Below, in pieces: positions 18,271 to 27,511 of a stretch of DNA of 64,000 nt. The notes beneath the pieces are model-generated. The model had not been told where the DNA came from and did not search any database. It worked only from the letters and a program-made list of their open reading frames with translations. This DNA is from SCBR16-9 sp964537975 (GTDB lineage Bacteria; Hydrogenedentota; Hydrogenedentia; Hydrogenedentales; SCBR16-9). Every line of letters starts with the position of its first letter. Within the stretch, counting starts at the first letter, position 1. Made by a program: the position numbers and the translations under genes. The stretch covers positions 31,798 to 95,797 of the forward strand of contig CAZIDP010000012.1 in NCBI GenBank assembly GCA_964537975.1, in the 5' to 3' direction.

Positions 18271-18339
18271 TACTACAAAATGAATGGTAGCGTATGTAAA
18301 ACTGATACGAACATATAAATATGTTTTGAAAAAGGATAA

Positions 18340-19230
18340 ATGAGTAGAATGTTAAATAATAATATGTGGTGGCGCAATACTCATGATATAGTTGAAAAAT
18401 ACTTGCAAGCGTCTACTTTAAAACATAAATTGAATAGCTCTACAAAGCACTTGAACAATCATATTTCGCAACTAGCATGTATAGCAGAAGATGTGTGGCT
18501 ATTTTGTCGGTTAACACACAAGCTTATGGGTCGTTGCCAAGTTTTTTCTCTTTCACTAGATAGTTATGTGCTTAAAGAAGATATGCATACAAATGCTTTA
18601 TATGCTTTTTCACAACTTGCGCTTGATTGGGGTATAGTTCTTGATTATCAGCCAAATTCAGATAATGAATATATTGGATTTTGTGGAGATATAGGCGTGT
18701 TGGATACTCTTTATGTTTCAGATAGTGACGATATACTATTAAAAATTAATGGTTCATGTTCCGTCGTTGATGTTATACGAATACTTTCTACATATGATCC
18801 ATTAAAAGACCCCTTATCAAGGGATTTGCCTGTTTCAATAATTATTGATGACTTATATGGTACAACAGATACGGATAAGCTCATAAAAGCATACTATAAT
18901 GGTGCACTTACGAATAATAGTCAGCACCATTCATCAGAATTTGCGTCATTTGTTCAAGAAATGGTGCAAATCCACATACATTTCTGTACCTTGTGTACAA
19001 AGTTTTTCTGTTCTTTTGAACAGCTCATCACAAAACAATGTGGTAAATACCTGGGTCAATTGGATCCAGAGTTTTTGGTAAAAATGAGCAGATTATCTAA
19101 CACTGAATTGGCAATGTTTTCAATAGTAATGTTGAAATGTATTTTAACATATAGAATAAATGAAGACTATATGTATGGAAGTATGAATAAAATGGTAGAT
19201 ATGCTGTCAAAACTGGAATTACCAGACTAG
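18340..19230 (+). CDS. Low-GC orphan gene of unknown function
   Basis: A 296-residue protein with no family I recognise. It has no signal peptide or transmembrane segment and nine or more scattered Cys residues; the C-terminal third looks alpha-helical. Codon use is strongly AT-biased (Asn, Ile, Leu-TTA, Lys) and clearly unlike the neighbouring genes, which points to acquisition by transfer. The ribosome binding site (AAAGGAT before ATG 18340) is modest. It ends 17 bases before the left end of the IS630-family element, so it may have arrived with it or sit in a transfer-prone spot. It could be an inactive or recently acquired accessory gene. Confidence 0.5.
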   Translation: MSRMLNNNMWWRNTHDIVEKYLQASTLKHKLNSSTKHLNNHISQLACIAEDVWLFCRLTHKLMGRCQVFSLSLDSYVLKEDMHTNALYAFSQLALDWGIVLDYQPNSDNEYIGFCGDIGVLDTLYVSDSDDILLKINGSCSVVDVIRILSTYDPLKDPLSRDLPVSIIIDDLYGTTDTDKLIKAYYNGALTNNSQHHSSEFASFVQEMVQIHIHFCTLCTKFFCSFEQLITKQCGKYLGQLDPEFLVKMSRLSNTELAMFSIVMLKCILTYRINEDYMYGSMNKMVDMLSKLELPD

Positions 19231-19249
19231 TTCATATTAAATAATTATG

Positions 19250-19269
19250 CCTGCATTGCGTAATGCAGG
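19250..19269. repeat. Perfect hairpin at the left end of the IS
   Basis: CCTGCATT (19250-19257) and AATGCAGG (19262-19269) pair perfectly around a GCGT loop. The hairpin overlaps the terminal inverted repeat and ends one base before the likely transposase start at 19271, so it could limit read-in translation or shape transposase binding. Confidence 0.6.
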
Positions 19270-19270
19270 T

Positions 19271-20184
19271 ATGAGACCTATATCCCTTGACCTACGACAA
19301 CGTGTCGTGGCCATGCGTCATGAAGATGGCCAATCCATGGGCGAGATCGCTAAGCGGTTCCGGAATCCCAAAGGAACGGTCCAGAATATTCTGGAACGAA
19401 ATCGGGACAACGGCAAGAAAGAACTACGGCCACAAAACGCTGGGCGTAAGAGAGGACTTTCTAAGGAGCATCTAAACGCACTCGAGCAGCTTGTGGTTCA
19501 CCACCCAAACACAACCCTTGAGCGGTTGCGGGAGGGATTATCACTCCCCGTTACCATCATCACCATTCACAACAGCCTCAAGCGAATGGGTTTCACCTTA
19601 AAAAAAAATCGTTACGTGCGAGTGAACAAGAGCGACCCGATGCAGCCCGACAACGAGAACAATGGATCAGGGCGTTGCCCAGTCTGGATCCGATACGTCT
19701 GGTGTTCATAGATGAAACGGGAGCAAAAACCAACATGCCCCGATCCTACGTACGTGTACGCAAGCATGAGCGCGTGCTTGAGCATGCTCCACATGGACAC
19801 TGGAACGCCACAACGCTAATTGTTGGAATAAGCAGTCGAGGCGCCATAACACCTATGATGCTCGATGGCCCTATGGATACGTTGGCGTTTGAAGCAAACC
19901 TGGAGCAAGTTCTCATTCCAGCGCTACCTGAGAAGGCCATCGTGATTATAGACAACCTTAGCGCACACAAATCCCAAGGTGTTGAAGTGCGACTCAAGAA
20001 AGCCGGGACACCCCTGCGCTATTTACCTCCGTACAGCCAGGACTTTAATCCAATCGAATTGATGTGGTCAAAATTGAAGACATTCAAGTGCGCCGCTAAA
20101 GTGCAAACGCAAGATGAACTAAAGTCAACGATTACCGATGCATTTAGAAAAATCACTTCGGATGATGCCCAAAGTTTTTTTTGA
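19271..20184 (+). CDS. IS630-family transposase, expressed by -1 frameshift
   Basis: Two overlapping frames make one transposase of about 304 residues. The first frame (from 19271, open to 19711) carries the helix-turn-helix region ('RPISLDLRQRVVAM', 'GEIAKRFRNPKGTVQNIL', 'RKRGLSKEHLNALEQLV'). The second frame carries the DDE catalytic core: Asp in 'VFIDETGAKT', Asp in 'VIIDNLSAHKS', and Glu in 'YSQDFNPIELMWSKLK'. The family sequence continues in the second frame immediately after an A9 run (19600-19608), reading 'SLRASEQERPDAARQREQ', so a -1 slip there restores the full protein. This is the usual expression mode for many IS630 members. All catalytic residues are present, so it may be active. 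Confidence 0.85.
19600..19609 (+). promoter_or_regulatory. Slippery A9 site for -1 programmed frameshifting
   Basis: Nine A residues at 19600-19608 give an A-AAA-AAA slippery heptamer. The frame before it and the frame after it differ by -1, and conserved transposase sequence crosses exactly at this point. A simple loss-of-function indel is the alternative. Confidence 0.65.
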
Positions 20185-20248
20185 CATTGTTACGTAGGCA
20201 TAAATAATTAAAATTCTCTAAAGTTTTCGATTTTGTGTAAAAAAAAAC

Positions 20249-20277
20249 TTGACAGATTGAAATCTTATGGCTATAAT
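20249..20277 (+). promoter_or_regulatory. Consensus sigma-70 promoter of the efflux operon
   Basis: TTGACA at 20249-20254 and TATAAT at 20272-20277 are both perfect consensus hexamers with an optimal 17-base spacer. It lies about 75 bases upstream of the TetR regulator start and would drive regulator, TolC, adaptor and RND genes. Confidence 0.8.
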
Positions 20278-20279
20278 TC

Positions 20280-20291
20280 AAATGTACATTT
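20280..20291. promoter_or_regulatory. 12-bp palindrome, candidate TetR operator
   Basis: AAATGTACATTT is a perfect 12-bp palindrome that starts three bases after the -10 box, across the expected transcription start. A dimeric TetR protein bound here would block initiation, so autorepression by the regulator encoded at 20355 is likely. Confidence 0.6.
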
Positions 20292-20354
20292 TAATTTAGT
20301 ATTTTAAATAAGGATTTAGACACAAACTCGCATATACAGCGGGAGGAGGTTGCC

Positions 20355-21026
20355 ATGAAAAAACAACGACGTGGCCAACTGATGAAGGAAAAATTATTAG
20401 AAGAGGCCTGCATAGTGTTTGCAGAAAAAGGTTACCGTGATGCGACCCATATGGATATTTGCCAACGCGCGGATGCCAATGTGGCATCAATTAATTATTA
20501 TTTTGGGACTAAAGAAAATTTGTATCAAGCTGTATTTGCCTGTTTGATAGAAAAGGCTGAACTTCAGTTTCCCCTGGACGGTGGTTTGCCACCTACGGCA
20601 GCACCAGAAAAAAAATTGCAGGCATTCATCCACGCGCAACTTGGAAGAATGTATGATCCAGAACAAGGTGGGTTACATCAGATACGTATGTCAGAGGTGT
20701 TTGATTCCACAGGGTTGTTGACGGAAGCTTTGGAAGATCAACTTGCACAGAGTCGTGCCGTCATTATCCATATTTTGGAAGAACTATTGGGTCCGCAAGT
20801 CTCGCAACAGGATATTGTATGGTGTGAGATGAGTATCGTTGGGCAATGTTTTGTGGGAGGGCCCAGTCAGGAAGACAATGGGCCACGCAATCTGTTTGGG
20901 CTTCATAAATCGAATGTCGAGCAGCTTACCGATCACATCCTGACCTTTTCATTGGCGGGAGTAAAAGCGATTCGAAAAAGGGTTGAACACACAATCCGGT
21001 CTCGGGAGTCGGGTCATGAATTATAG
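20355..21026 (+). CDS. TetR/AcrR-family regulator, CecR-like
   Basis: A 223-residue regulator. Residues of about 10-60 form the TetR helix-turn-helix ('LLEEACIVFAEKGYRDATH', 'ICQRADANVASINYYFGTKE', 'NLYQAVF'). The C-terminal domain ('RMSEVFDSTGLLTEALE', 'VGQCFVGG') resembles the DUF1956 ligand domain of CecR/YbiH-type regulators that control efflux genes. A strong GGGAGGAGG ribosome binding site precedes ATG 20355 by 7 bases. It overlaps the TolC gene and heads a four-gene efflux operon, so the expected role is ligand-relieved repression at the palindrome 20280-20291. Confidence 0.85.
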   Translation: MKKQRRGQLMKEKLLEEACIVFAEKGYRDATHMDICQRADANVASINYYFGTKENLYQAVFACLIEKAELQFPLDGGLPPTAAPEKKLQAFIHAQLGRMYDPEQGGLHQIRMSEVFDSTGLLTEALEDQLAQSRAVIIHILEELLGPQVSQQDIVWCEMSIVGQCFVGGPSQEDNGPRNLFGLHKSNVEQLTDHILTFSLAGVKAIRKRVEHTIRSRESGHEL

Positions 21027-22686
21027 GCCACAATACGAGATTAATTTTTCTGAATCATGGGTTGAAAAACCTCGCCTATTTGGATTTACTATAAAAATAA
21101 CGGTTTGTCTTATGTGTCTGGGGGCATTACCATTTAGCCTGATGTCATGCGCCACACTCGACCTGCCAAACCGTTCTAGCTCTGAACTCCCCTTGCCAGC
21201 AAAGTATTCGCAGTTGGATGAAAATCAAGTTCTGCCAGACCGAAGTAGGATAAGTATTGAAACTGAAGAATTGACTCAACTGATAACAATGTCTCTCAGT
21301 GGTAATTTTTCACTACAGCAAGCATATGCTCGGTTGGATCAAGCTGGCGCCATTGCAAAACAAAGCAGGGCTTACAGATTTCCCAGCCTGACTTTTTCTG
21401 GTGAGTCTTCAGTCAGTCGTGTACACACAGATACTGGATCAACTGGAACTGACTTGAATACAGTCAGCCAGAAAATAGGCGCCCTGGCAACCTTATTGAC
21501 TCCAGCGGGAAGCGCTGTTGATGCCTCGTCAGGAGCGGACAGCTCACTGGAATTGGCACAATCTGCAATTCGTACAGCACAAGGTAAAGTCCAGGCGTTG
21601 GAAACGCTCCTGACGGAGCCTGTTTCCTCTTCGATAACATCCACCAATGAATCTTTCAAGTTAGGTTTGGTAAGTAGTTATGAGCTGGACTTATGGGGAA
21701 AGCTGCATGCCAATTCCAAAGCATCTCTGCTCGAATACAATGCGTCAATTGAAGACATCCTCACGGCCAGGCAATCGCTTATTTCAGAGGTAACATTGAC
21801 ATGGCTCAACCTGATACTACAAAAACAAATGCTTGCTCTAGTTCAGGAACAACTCGAGACCAACCAGGCGACATTGCAATTGATTGAATTGCGTCATCGA
21901 ATGGGAATGGCAAATGCTCTGGATGTTTATCAACAACAACAGTTGGTGGAGGCTGCACGTGCATCACTTCCACCACTTGAAGGAAATATGCAGCTGCTGT
22001 TGCATGAACTGGCAGTGCTGGCAGGAAAACCGCCCCAAACAGATTTAAATTTACGAGAAGTCCAGTTTCCGATACTTACTCCGCGACCTGAATTGGGATT
22101 ACCGGCAGAGTTGCTGGCACAGCGTCCGGATGTACGGGCATCTGGTCTGCTTTTACAAGCCTCAGATTTGAGAGTAAAAGTAGCACAAGCAGATCGACTT
22201 CCAGGAATCCAACTGACTGGTTCTGCGAGTTTTGGATCAAATGATTGGGAATTGCTTTTTAACAATTGGGCAGCAACCCTGGCTGGAAGTATAACTGCCG
22301 CTGTTTTTGATGCCGGTCAACGCAAGGCAGAAGTAGAGCGCACGATGGCAGTAGTCGATGAACGCCTGGCGAGTTACAAGGATTCTGTACTACGAGCGGT
22401 GAGAGAAGTTGAAGATGCACTGGCATTGGAAAATATGCAAATTACCTATTTCGATGTAGTGGAAGTTCAGCTTGCTTTGGCTCAGGCAACTTGCGATGAA
22501 GCGGTCCTGCGATATCGCAAAGGTTTAAGTGATTATTTACCCGTGCTCAGTGCAATCTCAAATTTACAAACGCTTCAACGAACACATATACAGGCAAAGC
22601 ATGATTTGCTATCACATCGGGTTGCACTTCATCGCGCTTTGGGCGGCTCTTGGGAAAATGAAACATTATGGAGCAAGGAGTTTTAA
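21016..22686 (+). CDS. Outer-membrane efflux lipoprotein, TolC/NodT family
   Basis: A 556-residue outer membrane channel. From ATG 21016 it has a signal segment ending Leu-Met-Ser-Cys with Cys45 as lipidation site, as in NodT/OprM-type members. Two coiled-coil outer-membrane efflux domains follow, with the repeat-like 'ELTQLITMSLSGNFSLQQA' start, 'ELDLWGKLHANSKASLLEY' and late 'AVREVEDALALE'. An insertion (about 125-210, Ser/Thr/Ala rich) between the first helix and the strand region makes it longer than usual (about 460-500). The start overlaps the regulator by 11 bases; a 20983 ATG is possible but lies deeper in the regulator. It provides the exit duct for the RND pump. Confidence 0.9.
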   Translation: MNYRPQYEINFSESWVEKPRLFGFTIKITVCLMCLGALPFSLMSCATLDLPNRSSSELPLPAKYSQLDENQVLPDRSRISIETEELTQLITMSLSGNFSLQQAYARLDQAGAIAKQSRAYRFPSLTFSGESSVSRVHTDTGSTGTDLNTVSQKIGALATLLTPAGSAVDASSGADSSLELAQSAIRTAQGKVQALETLLTEPVSSSITSTNESFKLGLVSSYELDLWGKLHANSKASLLEYNASIEDILTARQSLISEVTLTWLNLILQKQMLALVQEQLETNQATLQLIELRHRMGMANALDVYQQQQLVEAARASLPPLEGNMQLLLHELAVLAGKPPQTDLNLREVQFPILTPRPELGLPAELLAQRPDVRASGLLLQASDLRVKVAQADRLPGIQLTGSASFGSNDWELLFNNWAATLAGSITAAVFDAGQRKAEVERTMAVVDERLASYKDSVLRAVREVEDALALENMQITYFDVVEVQLALAQATCDEAVLRYRKGLSDYLPVLSAISNLQTLQRTHIQAKHDLLSHRVALHRALGGSWENETLWSKEF

Positions 22687-22687
22687 T

Positions 22688-24016
22688 ATGTTAACCTCAA
22701 ATCGTAATATCTTGTTGCGCATCTTTCGGGGTGTCGTTATAACCATAATGGGATTGGGAATTCTGGGAGGCGCATTGTATGTAACAATGCACCTGTTGTT
22801 GAATCCCCAGCGCCCTGAGCAAAGCCCTCCAGTGCAAGAGGTACCTCTTGTAGATGTAACCCGGGCTGAATTCTCAGATGAGATAGTAATAGTTAAAGCA
22901 TTAGGAACAGTAGTACCGGCTAATACAGTTACCTTGAAAGCACAAGTGAATGGGCGGATTGTTGCGTTGCATCCGGAATTCATGGAAGGAGGCATTGTAG
23001 GAAAAGGTGATTTACTTGTAAAAATTGATGCCAGAGATTATGAACTTGTTCTGGAACGAACGCGTACCCAGGTGGAGGAGATGGAGGCAAACCTTATCAT
23101 GGAGCATGGATATCAGGAAGTGGCGCGCCATGAATGGGAGCATTTCAACCTGAATGAACAGTCAAGTGAGTTGGAAGAAGAACTGGCTTTACGTAAGCCT
23201 CAGCTTCGTAAATTGGAAGCAAATTTACAATCGACACGAATTCAAGTTGAACAGTCTCTCTTGGACATACAGCGTACAGAAATTAAATCACCAGTTAATG
23301 CCGTTGTACAACAAGCCACACTTCGGGTTGGAGACCTGGTGACAGCACAACAAACAGAGCTTGCCCGGTTAATTGGTACGGATGTGTATTGGGCTCAAGC
23401 CAGCATATCGGTCAATGATCTGCACTGGATACAATTTCCAGATCATACTGATTCATCAGGTAGCCAAGTTCAAATACGTACACAATCAGGAGATATTCGC
23501 GAAGGCCGTGTTCTGAAACTGCTCAGTGATATCGAAGAAAATGGTTTGCTTGCACGAATTTTGGTCGAAATCAAAGACCCTTTGAACCTGACAAATGATA
23601 ATAGCACTGGGCGGCCTCTATTGCTTGGGGAGCGAATCCAGATTGAAATTCACGGAAGTCGGCTTGATAACGTTGTCGTTCTGCCCCGATTTGCATTGCG
23701 AAATGGGAACGATGTCTGGATTGTCGATGATAATGGAAAACTCGACATGCTTTACCCCGATATCGTGTGGCGAGGAGATGAATTTATATTTTGCCGTGGA
23801 ATTACACAAGGTATCGACATCATCGTCAGCAATTTGGCTGCACCAGTAGAAGGGATGGCCCTTCAGGTCATATTGCCAGAACACATAGTAAAAGATGATC
23901 ATCTTGATCCAAATGAAGCATCAGAGACCCTACTCTCAAAGTTACCCTCCACTGCTCTTGTCGAACAAGAAGCAACAGGTGCTGATTATACCAGCCAGCG
24001 CAAGGAGCAAATGTAA
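22688..24016 (+). CDS. RND efflux periplasmic adaptor (membrane fusion protein)
   Basis: A 442-residue adaptor. An N-terminal membrane segment (about 13-35) precedes a barrel-sandwich (lipoyl-like) half ('TVTLKAQVNGRIVALHPEF', 'GDLLVKIDARDYEL'), a coiled-coil hairpin (about 120-195), the second lipoyl half ('IKSPVNAVVQQATLRVGD') and a beta-barrel/membrane-proximal domain. AAGGAG lies 7 bases before ATG 22688; a longer reading frame upstream only runs through the TolC gene. It ends in a TAATG overlap with the permease gene, so the two are translationally coupled. It bridges the inner-membrane pump and the TolC channel. Confidence 0.9.
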   Translation: MLTSNRNILLRIFRGVVITIMGLGILGGALYVTMHLLLNPQRPEQSPPVQEVPLVDVTRAEFSDEIVIVKALGTVVPANTVTLKAQVNGRIVALHPEFMEGGIVGKGDLLVKIDARDYELVLERTRTQVEEMEANLIMEHGYQEVARHEWEHFNLNEQSSELEEELALRKPQLRKLEANLQSTRIQVEQSLLDIQRTEIKSPVNAVVQQATLRVGDLVTAQQTELARLIGTDVYWAQASISVNDLHWIQFPDHTDSSGSQVQIRTQSGDIREGRVLKLLSDIEENGLLARILVEIKDPLNLTNDNSTGRPLLLGERIQIEIHGSRLDNVVVLPRFALRNGNDVWIVDDNGKLDMLYPDIVWRGDEFIFCRGITQGIDIIVSNLAAPVEGMALQVILPEHIVKDDHLDPNEASETLLSKLPSTALVEQEATGADYTSQRKEQM

Positions 24017-27000
24017 TGAATGAATTGCTCGGAAAACACAGTCCAATTGCCTGGATGGCACATCATCCCGTAGCACCCAATCTCATCATGATAGTCTTTT
24101 TGGTAGGTGGATTTCTTGTGTGGGGTAATATGCAGCGGGAGGTTTTTCCAGATACTCAAGAAGACCTTATCCAAGTATCTGTGACCTATCCCGGGGCAAG
24201 CCCAGAAGAAGTTGAACAAGGCATTGTGCTTGCGGTTGAAGAAGCAGTTCGTGGTCTGGATGGTGTAAAAGAATTACGTGCCAGTGCAACAGAAGGGGTT
24301 GCTCAAATTACAATTGAAGCCTTGAGTGGAGCCAACTTGGAACGCCTTGGACAAGAAGTAAAAAGTGAGGTAGACCGTATCCGAACTTTTCCGGAAGAGG
24401 CAGAAAAACCAGATATTTCAGTGGTCTCTCGAAAACATCAGGTACTTCAATTATTATTATTTGGCAATGTCAGTGATTGGGTATTGCGTGAGAAAGCAGA
24501 ACAATTACGAGACCTGTTGCTTCAGGACCCTGATATTACGCAAGTTGAACTCAGCGGTGACAAGTCTTTTGAGATAAGCATAGAGGTTGAACAGCATAAG
24601 CTGCGCCAATACAATCTGAGTATCCAAGATATAGTTGCCAAAGTGTCTTCGGCTGCCATCGAAATGCCCGGTGGTAGTGTAAAGCCGCAGGGCGGTGAAG
24701 TGTTGGTACGTGTTACAGAAAGACGTGATTATGGCTCTGAGTTTGCACGGATTCCGATTATTTCTACACCAGATGGTGGAGATGTATCTTTAGAAGATAT
24801 TGCAACTATCAAAGATGATTTTGAAGAAGTCGATAGATTTTCATATTTTGATGGTCAACCAGCCATAGGGGTATTTGTTTACCGAGTAGGAAAACAAAGC
24901 CCAACTGATGTTTCGAAAGCTGTTGATAAAGTTTGTGCCTCTTTTGTTGCTTCTTTGCCTGATGGATTGCATATGAAGAAGCAGAATGATATGGCCGATG
25001 AATATCAGGGACGTATTAACCTGTTGCTTAAAAATGGAACTATCGGTATTCTGCTCGTGTTGGGGGTGCTTGGTCTCTTTTTGGAAGTTAAGCTAGCATT
25101 CTGGGTGATGATGGGCATACCAGTCTCTTTTTTGGGAGCTATCATGTTTCTGCCATTTTTGGGAGTAACTCTCAACATGATGTCGCTGTTTGCCTTTATT
25201 GTAGCATTGGGAATTGTGGTTGACGATGCGATTGTAGTAGGTGAAAATGTTTATTACCATCATGAGTCTGGAAAATCATTTATGCAGGCAGCAATTGATG
25301 GTTCTCATGAATTAATCATGCCGGTTACCTTCAGTGTATTAACCAATGTCGTCACGTTCATGCCACTGATTTTTATTCCAGGCATGATGGGTAAAATGTT
25401 CTGGATGTTACCCGTCGTTGTTATCTGCGCTTTTTTGATTTCCTTATTTGAGGTGTTTTTTATTCTCCCATCGCACCTTGGACATCGCAAAGACAAAGAG
25501 CGGTCAGGCATTGCCAGATGGTTACACCAACCGCAGCAGTTCTTCAGTAAAAATTTCACAAAAGCAATACATGTATTGTTCCGCCCAATGATGAATGTGT
25601 TTTTACAATACCGCTACCTGGTACTGGTAGTTGCGATTTGTATATTGATGGTCGTGGTTTCCTGGCCAGCAAGTGGTCGTATGGGATTTTCTATGATGGC
25701 GACCATTGAATCCGATTATGGGCGAGCGGATTTGGAGTTGCCTTACGGTAGTGCCGTAGAAAAAACCATCGCCATCGTGCAACGAATTGAGCAAGGTGCG
25801 TTGGAAGTAGTGGAAGAATGTGGGCGGCCTGAGCTACTGGATGGTATTAACGTGCTGGTGGGGGGGAGCGGTTCACATACAGCTTCTCTTACCGTTTTTC
25901 TGGCGGACGCTAAAACCAGAGAAGGTATCATGACTACCGAAGAATTTGTTCGAAGGTGGCGTGATAAAGTTGGCCCCATTCATGGGATTAAAGCATTGAG
26001 TTACAGTGCAGATTTTGGTGGTCCCGGAGCGGGAGATGACATAACCATTGAATTGAGTCACCAAAGTATGGATGTGCTTGAACAAGTGAGCAGTGAATTG
26101 GCACAGAAGCTTGCATCCTATCCCATGATTAAAGATATTAATGATGGCTTTCAACCAGGAAAAGATCAAATTAATTTCAAAATTTCCCCCGAAGGCGAGA
26201 GTCTGGGATTATCGGCGCAAGAGGTGGCTCGCCAAATGCGTAATGCATTTTATGGTGCGGAAGTTCTTCGCCAACAACGAGGCCGTAATGAAGTAAAGGT
26301 GATGGTGAGACTTCCCAAACATGAGCGTATCTCTGAGTACAATATTGAACAACTCATGCTGCGTACACCTTCTGGAAGCGAAGTGCCCTTGATGGAAGTT
26401 GTTACGATAGAACGCTCCAATGCGTACACAAACATCAGTCGACGCGAAGGCAGGCGTGTCATACAGGTTACGGCGGGAGTGGAACCAAGAAGCCGGGCAC
26501 AGGAAATTATATCTACTTTGCGTGAGACAGAATTACCGGAAATCGCATCGCGGTACCCAGGGTTGTCCTACAGCTTTGAAGGACGTGAGGCAGAGATTCG
26601 GGATAGTATGGGGGGACTGAAAGCCGGGTTTGTAATTGCTCTGATGGTTATTTATGCACTCCTGGCAATTCCCTTTAGAAGTTACTTCCAACCGCTTATC
26701 GTCATGGTCAGTATTCCCTTTGGTGCTGTTGGGGCTATCCTTGGACATTTAATCATGGGGTTTGGTCTAAGTCTAGACAGCATCTTTGGTCTGTTGGCAT
26801 TGAGTGGCGTTGTTATTAATGGCAGCCTCGTACTTGTCAATGCTATCAATTGCAGTATTGCTAATGGTGTAAATGTTCACGATGCCTCATTGAATGCAGT
26901 CGAACAACGATTCAGACCGGTTCTGCTCACTACGCTGACGACCTTTTGCGGTGTGGCTCCTCTCATCTTTGAGACTTCGATCCAGGCCCAAATCATGATA

Positions 27001-27168
27001 CCTATGGCCATTTCTCTTGGCTTCGGTGTTTTGTTTTCGACCTTCATTACACTTTTACTTGTTCCGTGTCTTTACTTGATAATGGATGATATAAACAGAT
27101 TTTTTGTAGCATTTGGGAAATTTATACGTGGCGATTATGACATCTCTGAAACAAAATTTGTGGATTGA
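24016..27168 (+). CDS. RND efflux permease (AcrB-like)
   Basis: A 1050-residue RND pump with the family length and topology: TM1 near residue 20-38, a large periplasmic loop, TM2-6, a second periplasmic loop, and TM8-12. The proton-relay Asp pair is seen in TM4 ('ALGIVVDDAIVVGENVYYH', about residues 395-413). Sequence is closest in style to multidrug/MdtB-type or uncharacterised RND permeases; the heavy-metal CusA signature is not evident. Substrate is unknown. It is the last gene of the TetR-TolC-MFP-RND operon and overlaps the adaptor by one base. Confidence 0.95.
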   Translation: MNELLGKHSPIAWMAHHPVAPNLIMIVFLVGGFLVWGNMQREVFPDTQEDLIQVSVTYPGASPEEVEQGIVLAVEEAVRGLDGVKELRASATEGVAQITIEALSGANLERLGQEVKSEVDRIRTFPEEAEKPDISVVSRKHQVLQLLLFGNVSDWVLREKAEQLRDLLLQDPDITQVELSGDKSFEISIEVEQHKLRQYNLSIQDIVAKVSSAAIEMPGGSVKPQGGEVLVRVTERRDYGSEFARIPIISTPDGGDVSLEDIATIKDDFEEVDRFSYFDGQPAIGVFVYRVGKQSPTDVSKAVDKVCASFVASLPDGLHMKKQNDMADEYQGRINLLLKNGTIGILLVLGVLGLFLEVKLAFWVMMGIPVSFLGAIMFLPFLGVTLNMMSLFAFIVALGIVVDDAIVVGENVYYHHESGKSFMQAAIDGSHELIMPVTFSVLTNVVTFMPLIFIPGMMGKMFWMLPVVVICAFLISLFEVFFILPSHLGHRKDKERSGIARWLHQPQQFFSKNFTKAIHVLFRPMMNVFLQYRYLVLVVAICILMVVVSWPASGRMGFSMMATIESDYGRADLELPYGSAVEKTIAIVQRIEQGALEVVEECGRPELLDGINVLVGGSGSHTASLTVFLADAKTREGIMTTEEFVRRWRDKVGPIHGIKALSYSADFGGPGAGDDITIELSHQSMDVLEQVSSELAQKLASYPMIKDINDGFQPGKDQINFKISPEGESLGLSAQEVARQMRNAFYGAEVLRQQRGRNEVKVMVRLPKHERISEYNIEQLMLRTPSGSEVPLMEVVTIERSNAYTNISRREGRRVIQVTAGVEPRSRAQEIISTLRETELPEIASRYPGLSYSFEGREAEIRDSMGGLKAGFVIALMVIYALLAIPFRSYFQPLIVMVSIPFGAVGAILGHLIMGFGLSLDSIFGLLALSGVVINGSLVLVNAINCSIANGVNVHDASLNAVEQRFRPVLLTTLTTFCGVAPLIFETSIQAQIMIPMAISLGFGVLFSTFITLLLVPCLYLIMDDINRFFVAFGKFIRGDYDISETKFVD

Positions 27169-27283
27169 TTTATATTAAAATTAAATCGCAACATTCATAT
27201 AGGAAACATACTAGATTATTAGTATGAAGTAAACCTACACAGATGTTTTTTTGATACAGCGCTGTTAGTATAGATAGGTATAA

Positions 27284-27318
27284 GGTCGGGGTTAGATAAT
27301 TCGAAACTCCGGCCTTTT
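27284..27318 (-). repeat. Degenerate copy of the tRNA-Pro 3' half (att-like site)
   Basis: These 35 bases match the 3' part of tRNA-Pro(CGG) at 28449-28483 at 30 positions, in the same orientation, covering the acceptor 3' strand, T arm, variable loop and part of the anticodon arm. This is what integration into the 3' end of a tRNA gene leaves at the far boundary. The partial length and the mismatches mean it cannot be a functional tRNA. Confidence 0.7.
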
Positions 27319-27511
27319 GGCCTCCAGAGGGATACATATTAACCAGCTTTGCCGCACAGACGATCGTAATTGTTACCCGGCCACTATCCTGGCCGCCGTC
27401 AACTTTCAGCGAAACTCCACCATACGATTTGGTCATGACAAATGCATCCTCGCACTGTACGCTAATTTCCAGGAGATATCGATCTCAAGTAGGTGGTTAA
27501 AGGATAAAAAT

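Larger units (their letters stand above)
19248..20200 (+). mobile_element. IS630-family insertion sequence, about 953 bp
   Basis: The element is bounded by TA dinucleotides (19246-19247 and 20201-20202), the target duplicated by IS630/Tc1 elements. Its ends begin TGCCT (left) and, on the opposite strand, TGCCT (right), then diverge (left ...GCGTAATG, right ACGTAACAATG), giving short imperfect terminal inverted repeats. It encodes one transposase in two frames. It lies between a low-GC orphan gene and the efflux operon promoter, which starts only about 50 bases downstream. Confidence 0.75.

Noticed and set aside
19675..20184. Separate second gene in the IS element
   Set aside because: The conserved family sequence is continuous across the A9 run from the first frame, so the second frame is the downstream part of the same transposase, not an independently started gene.
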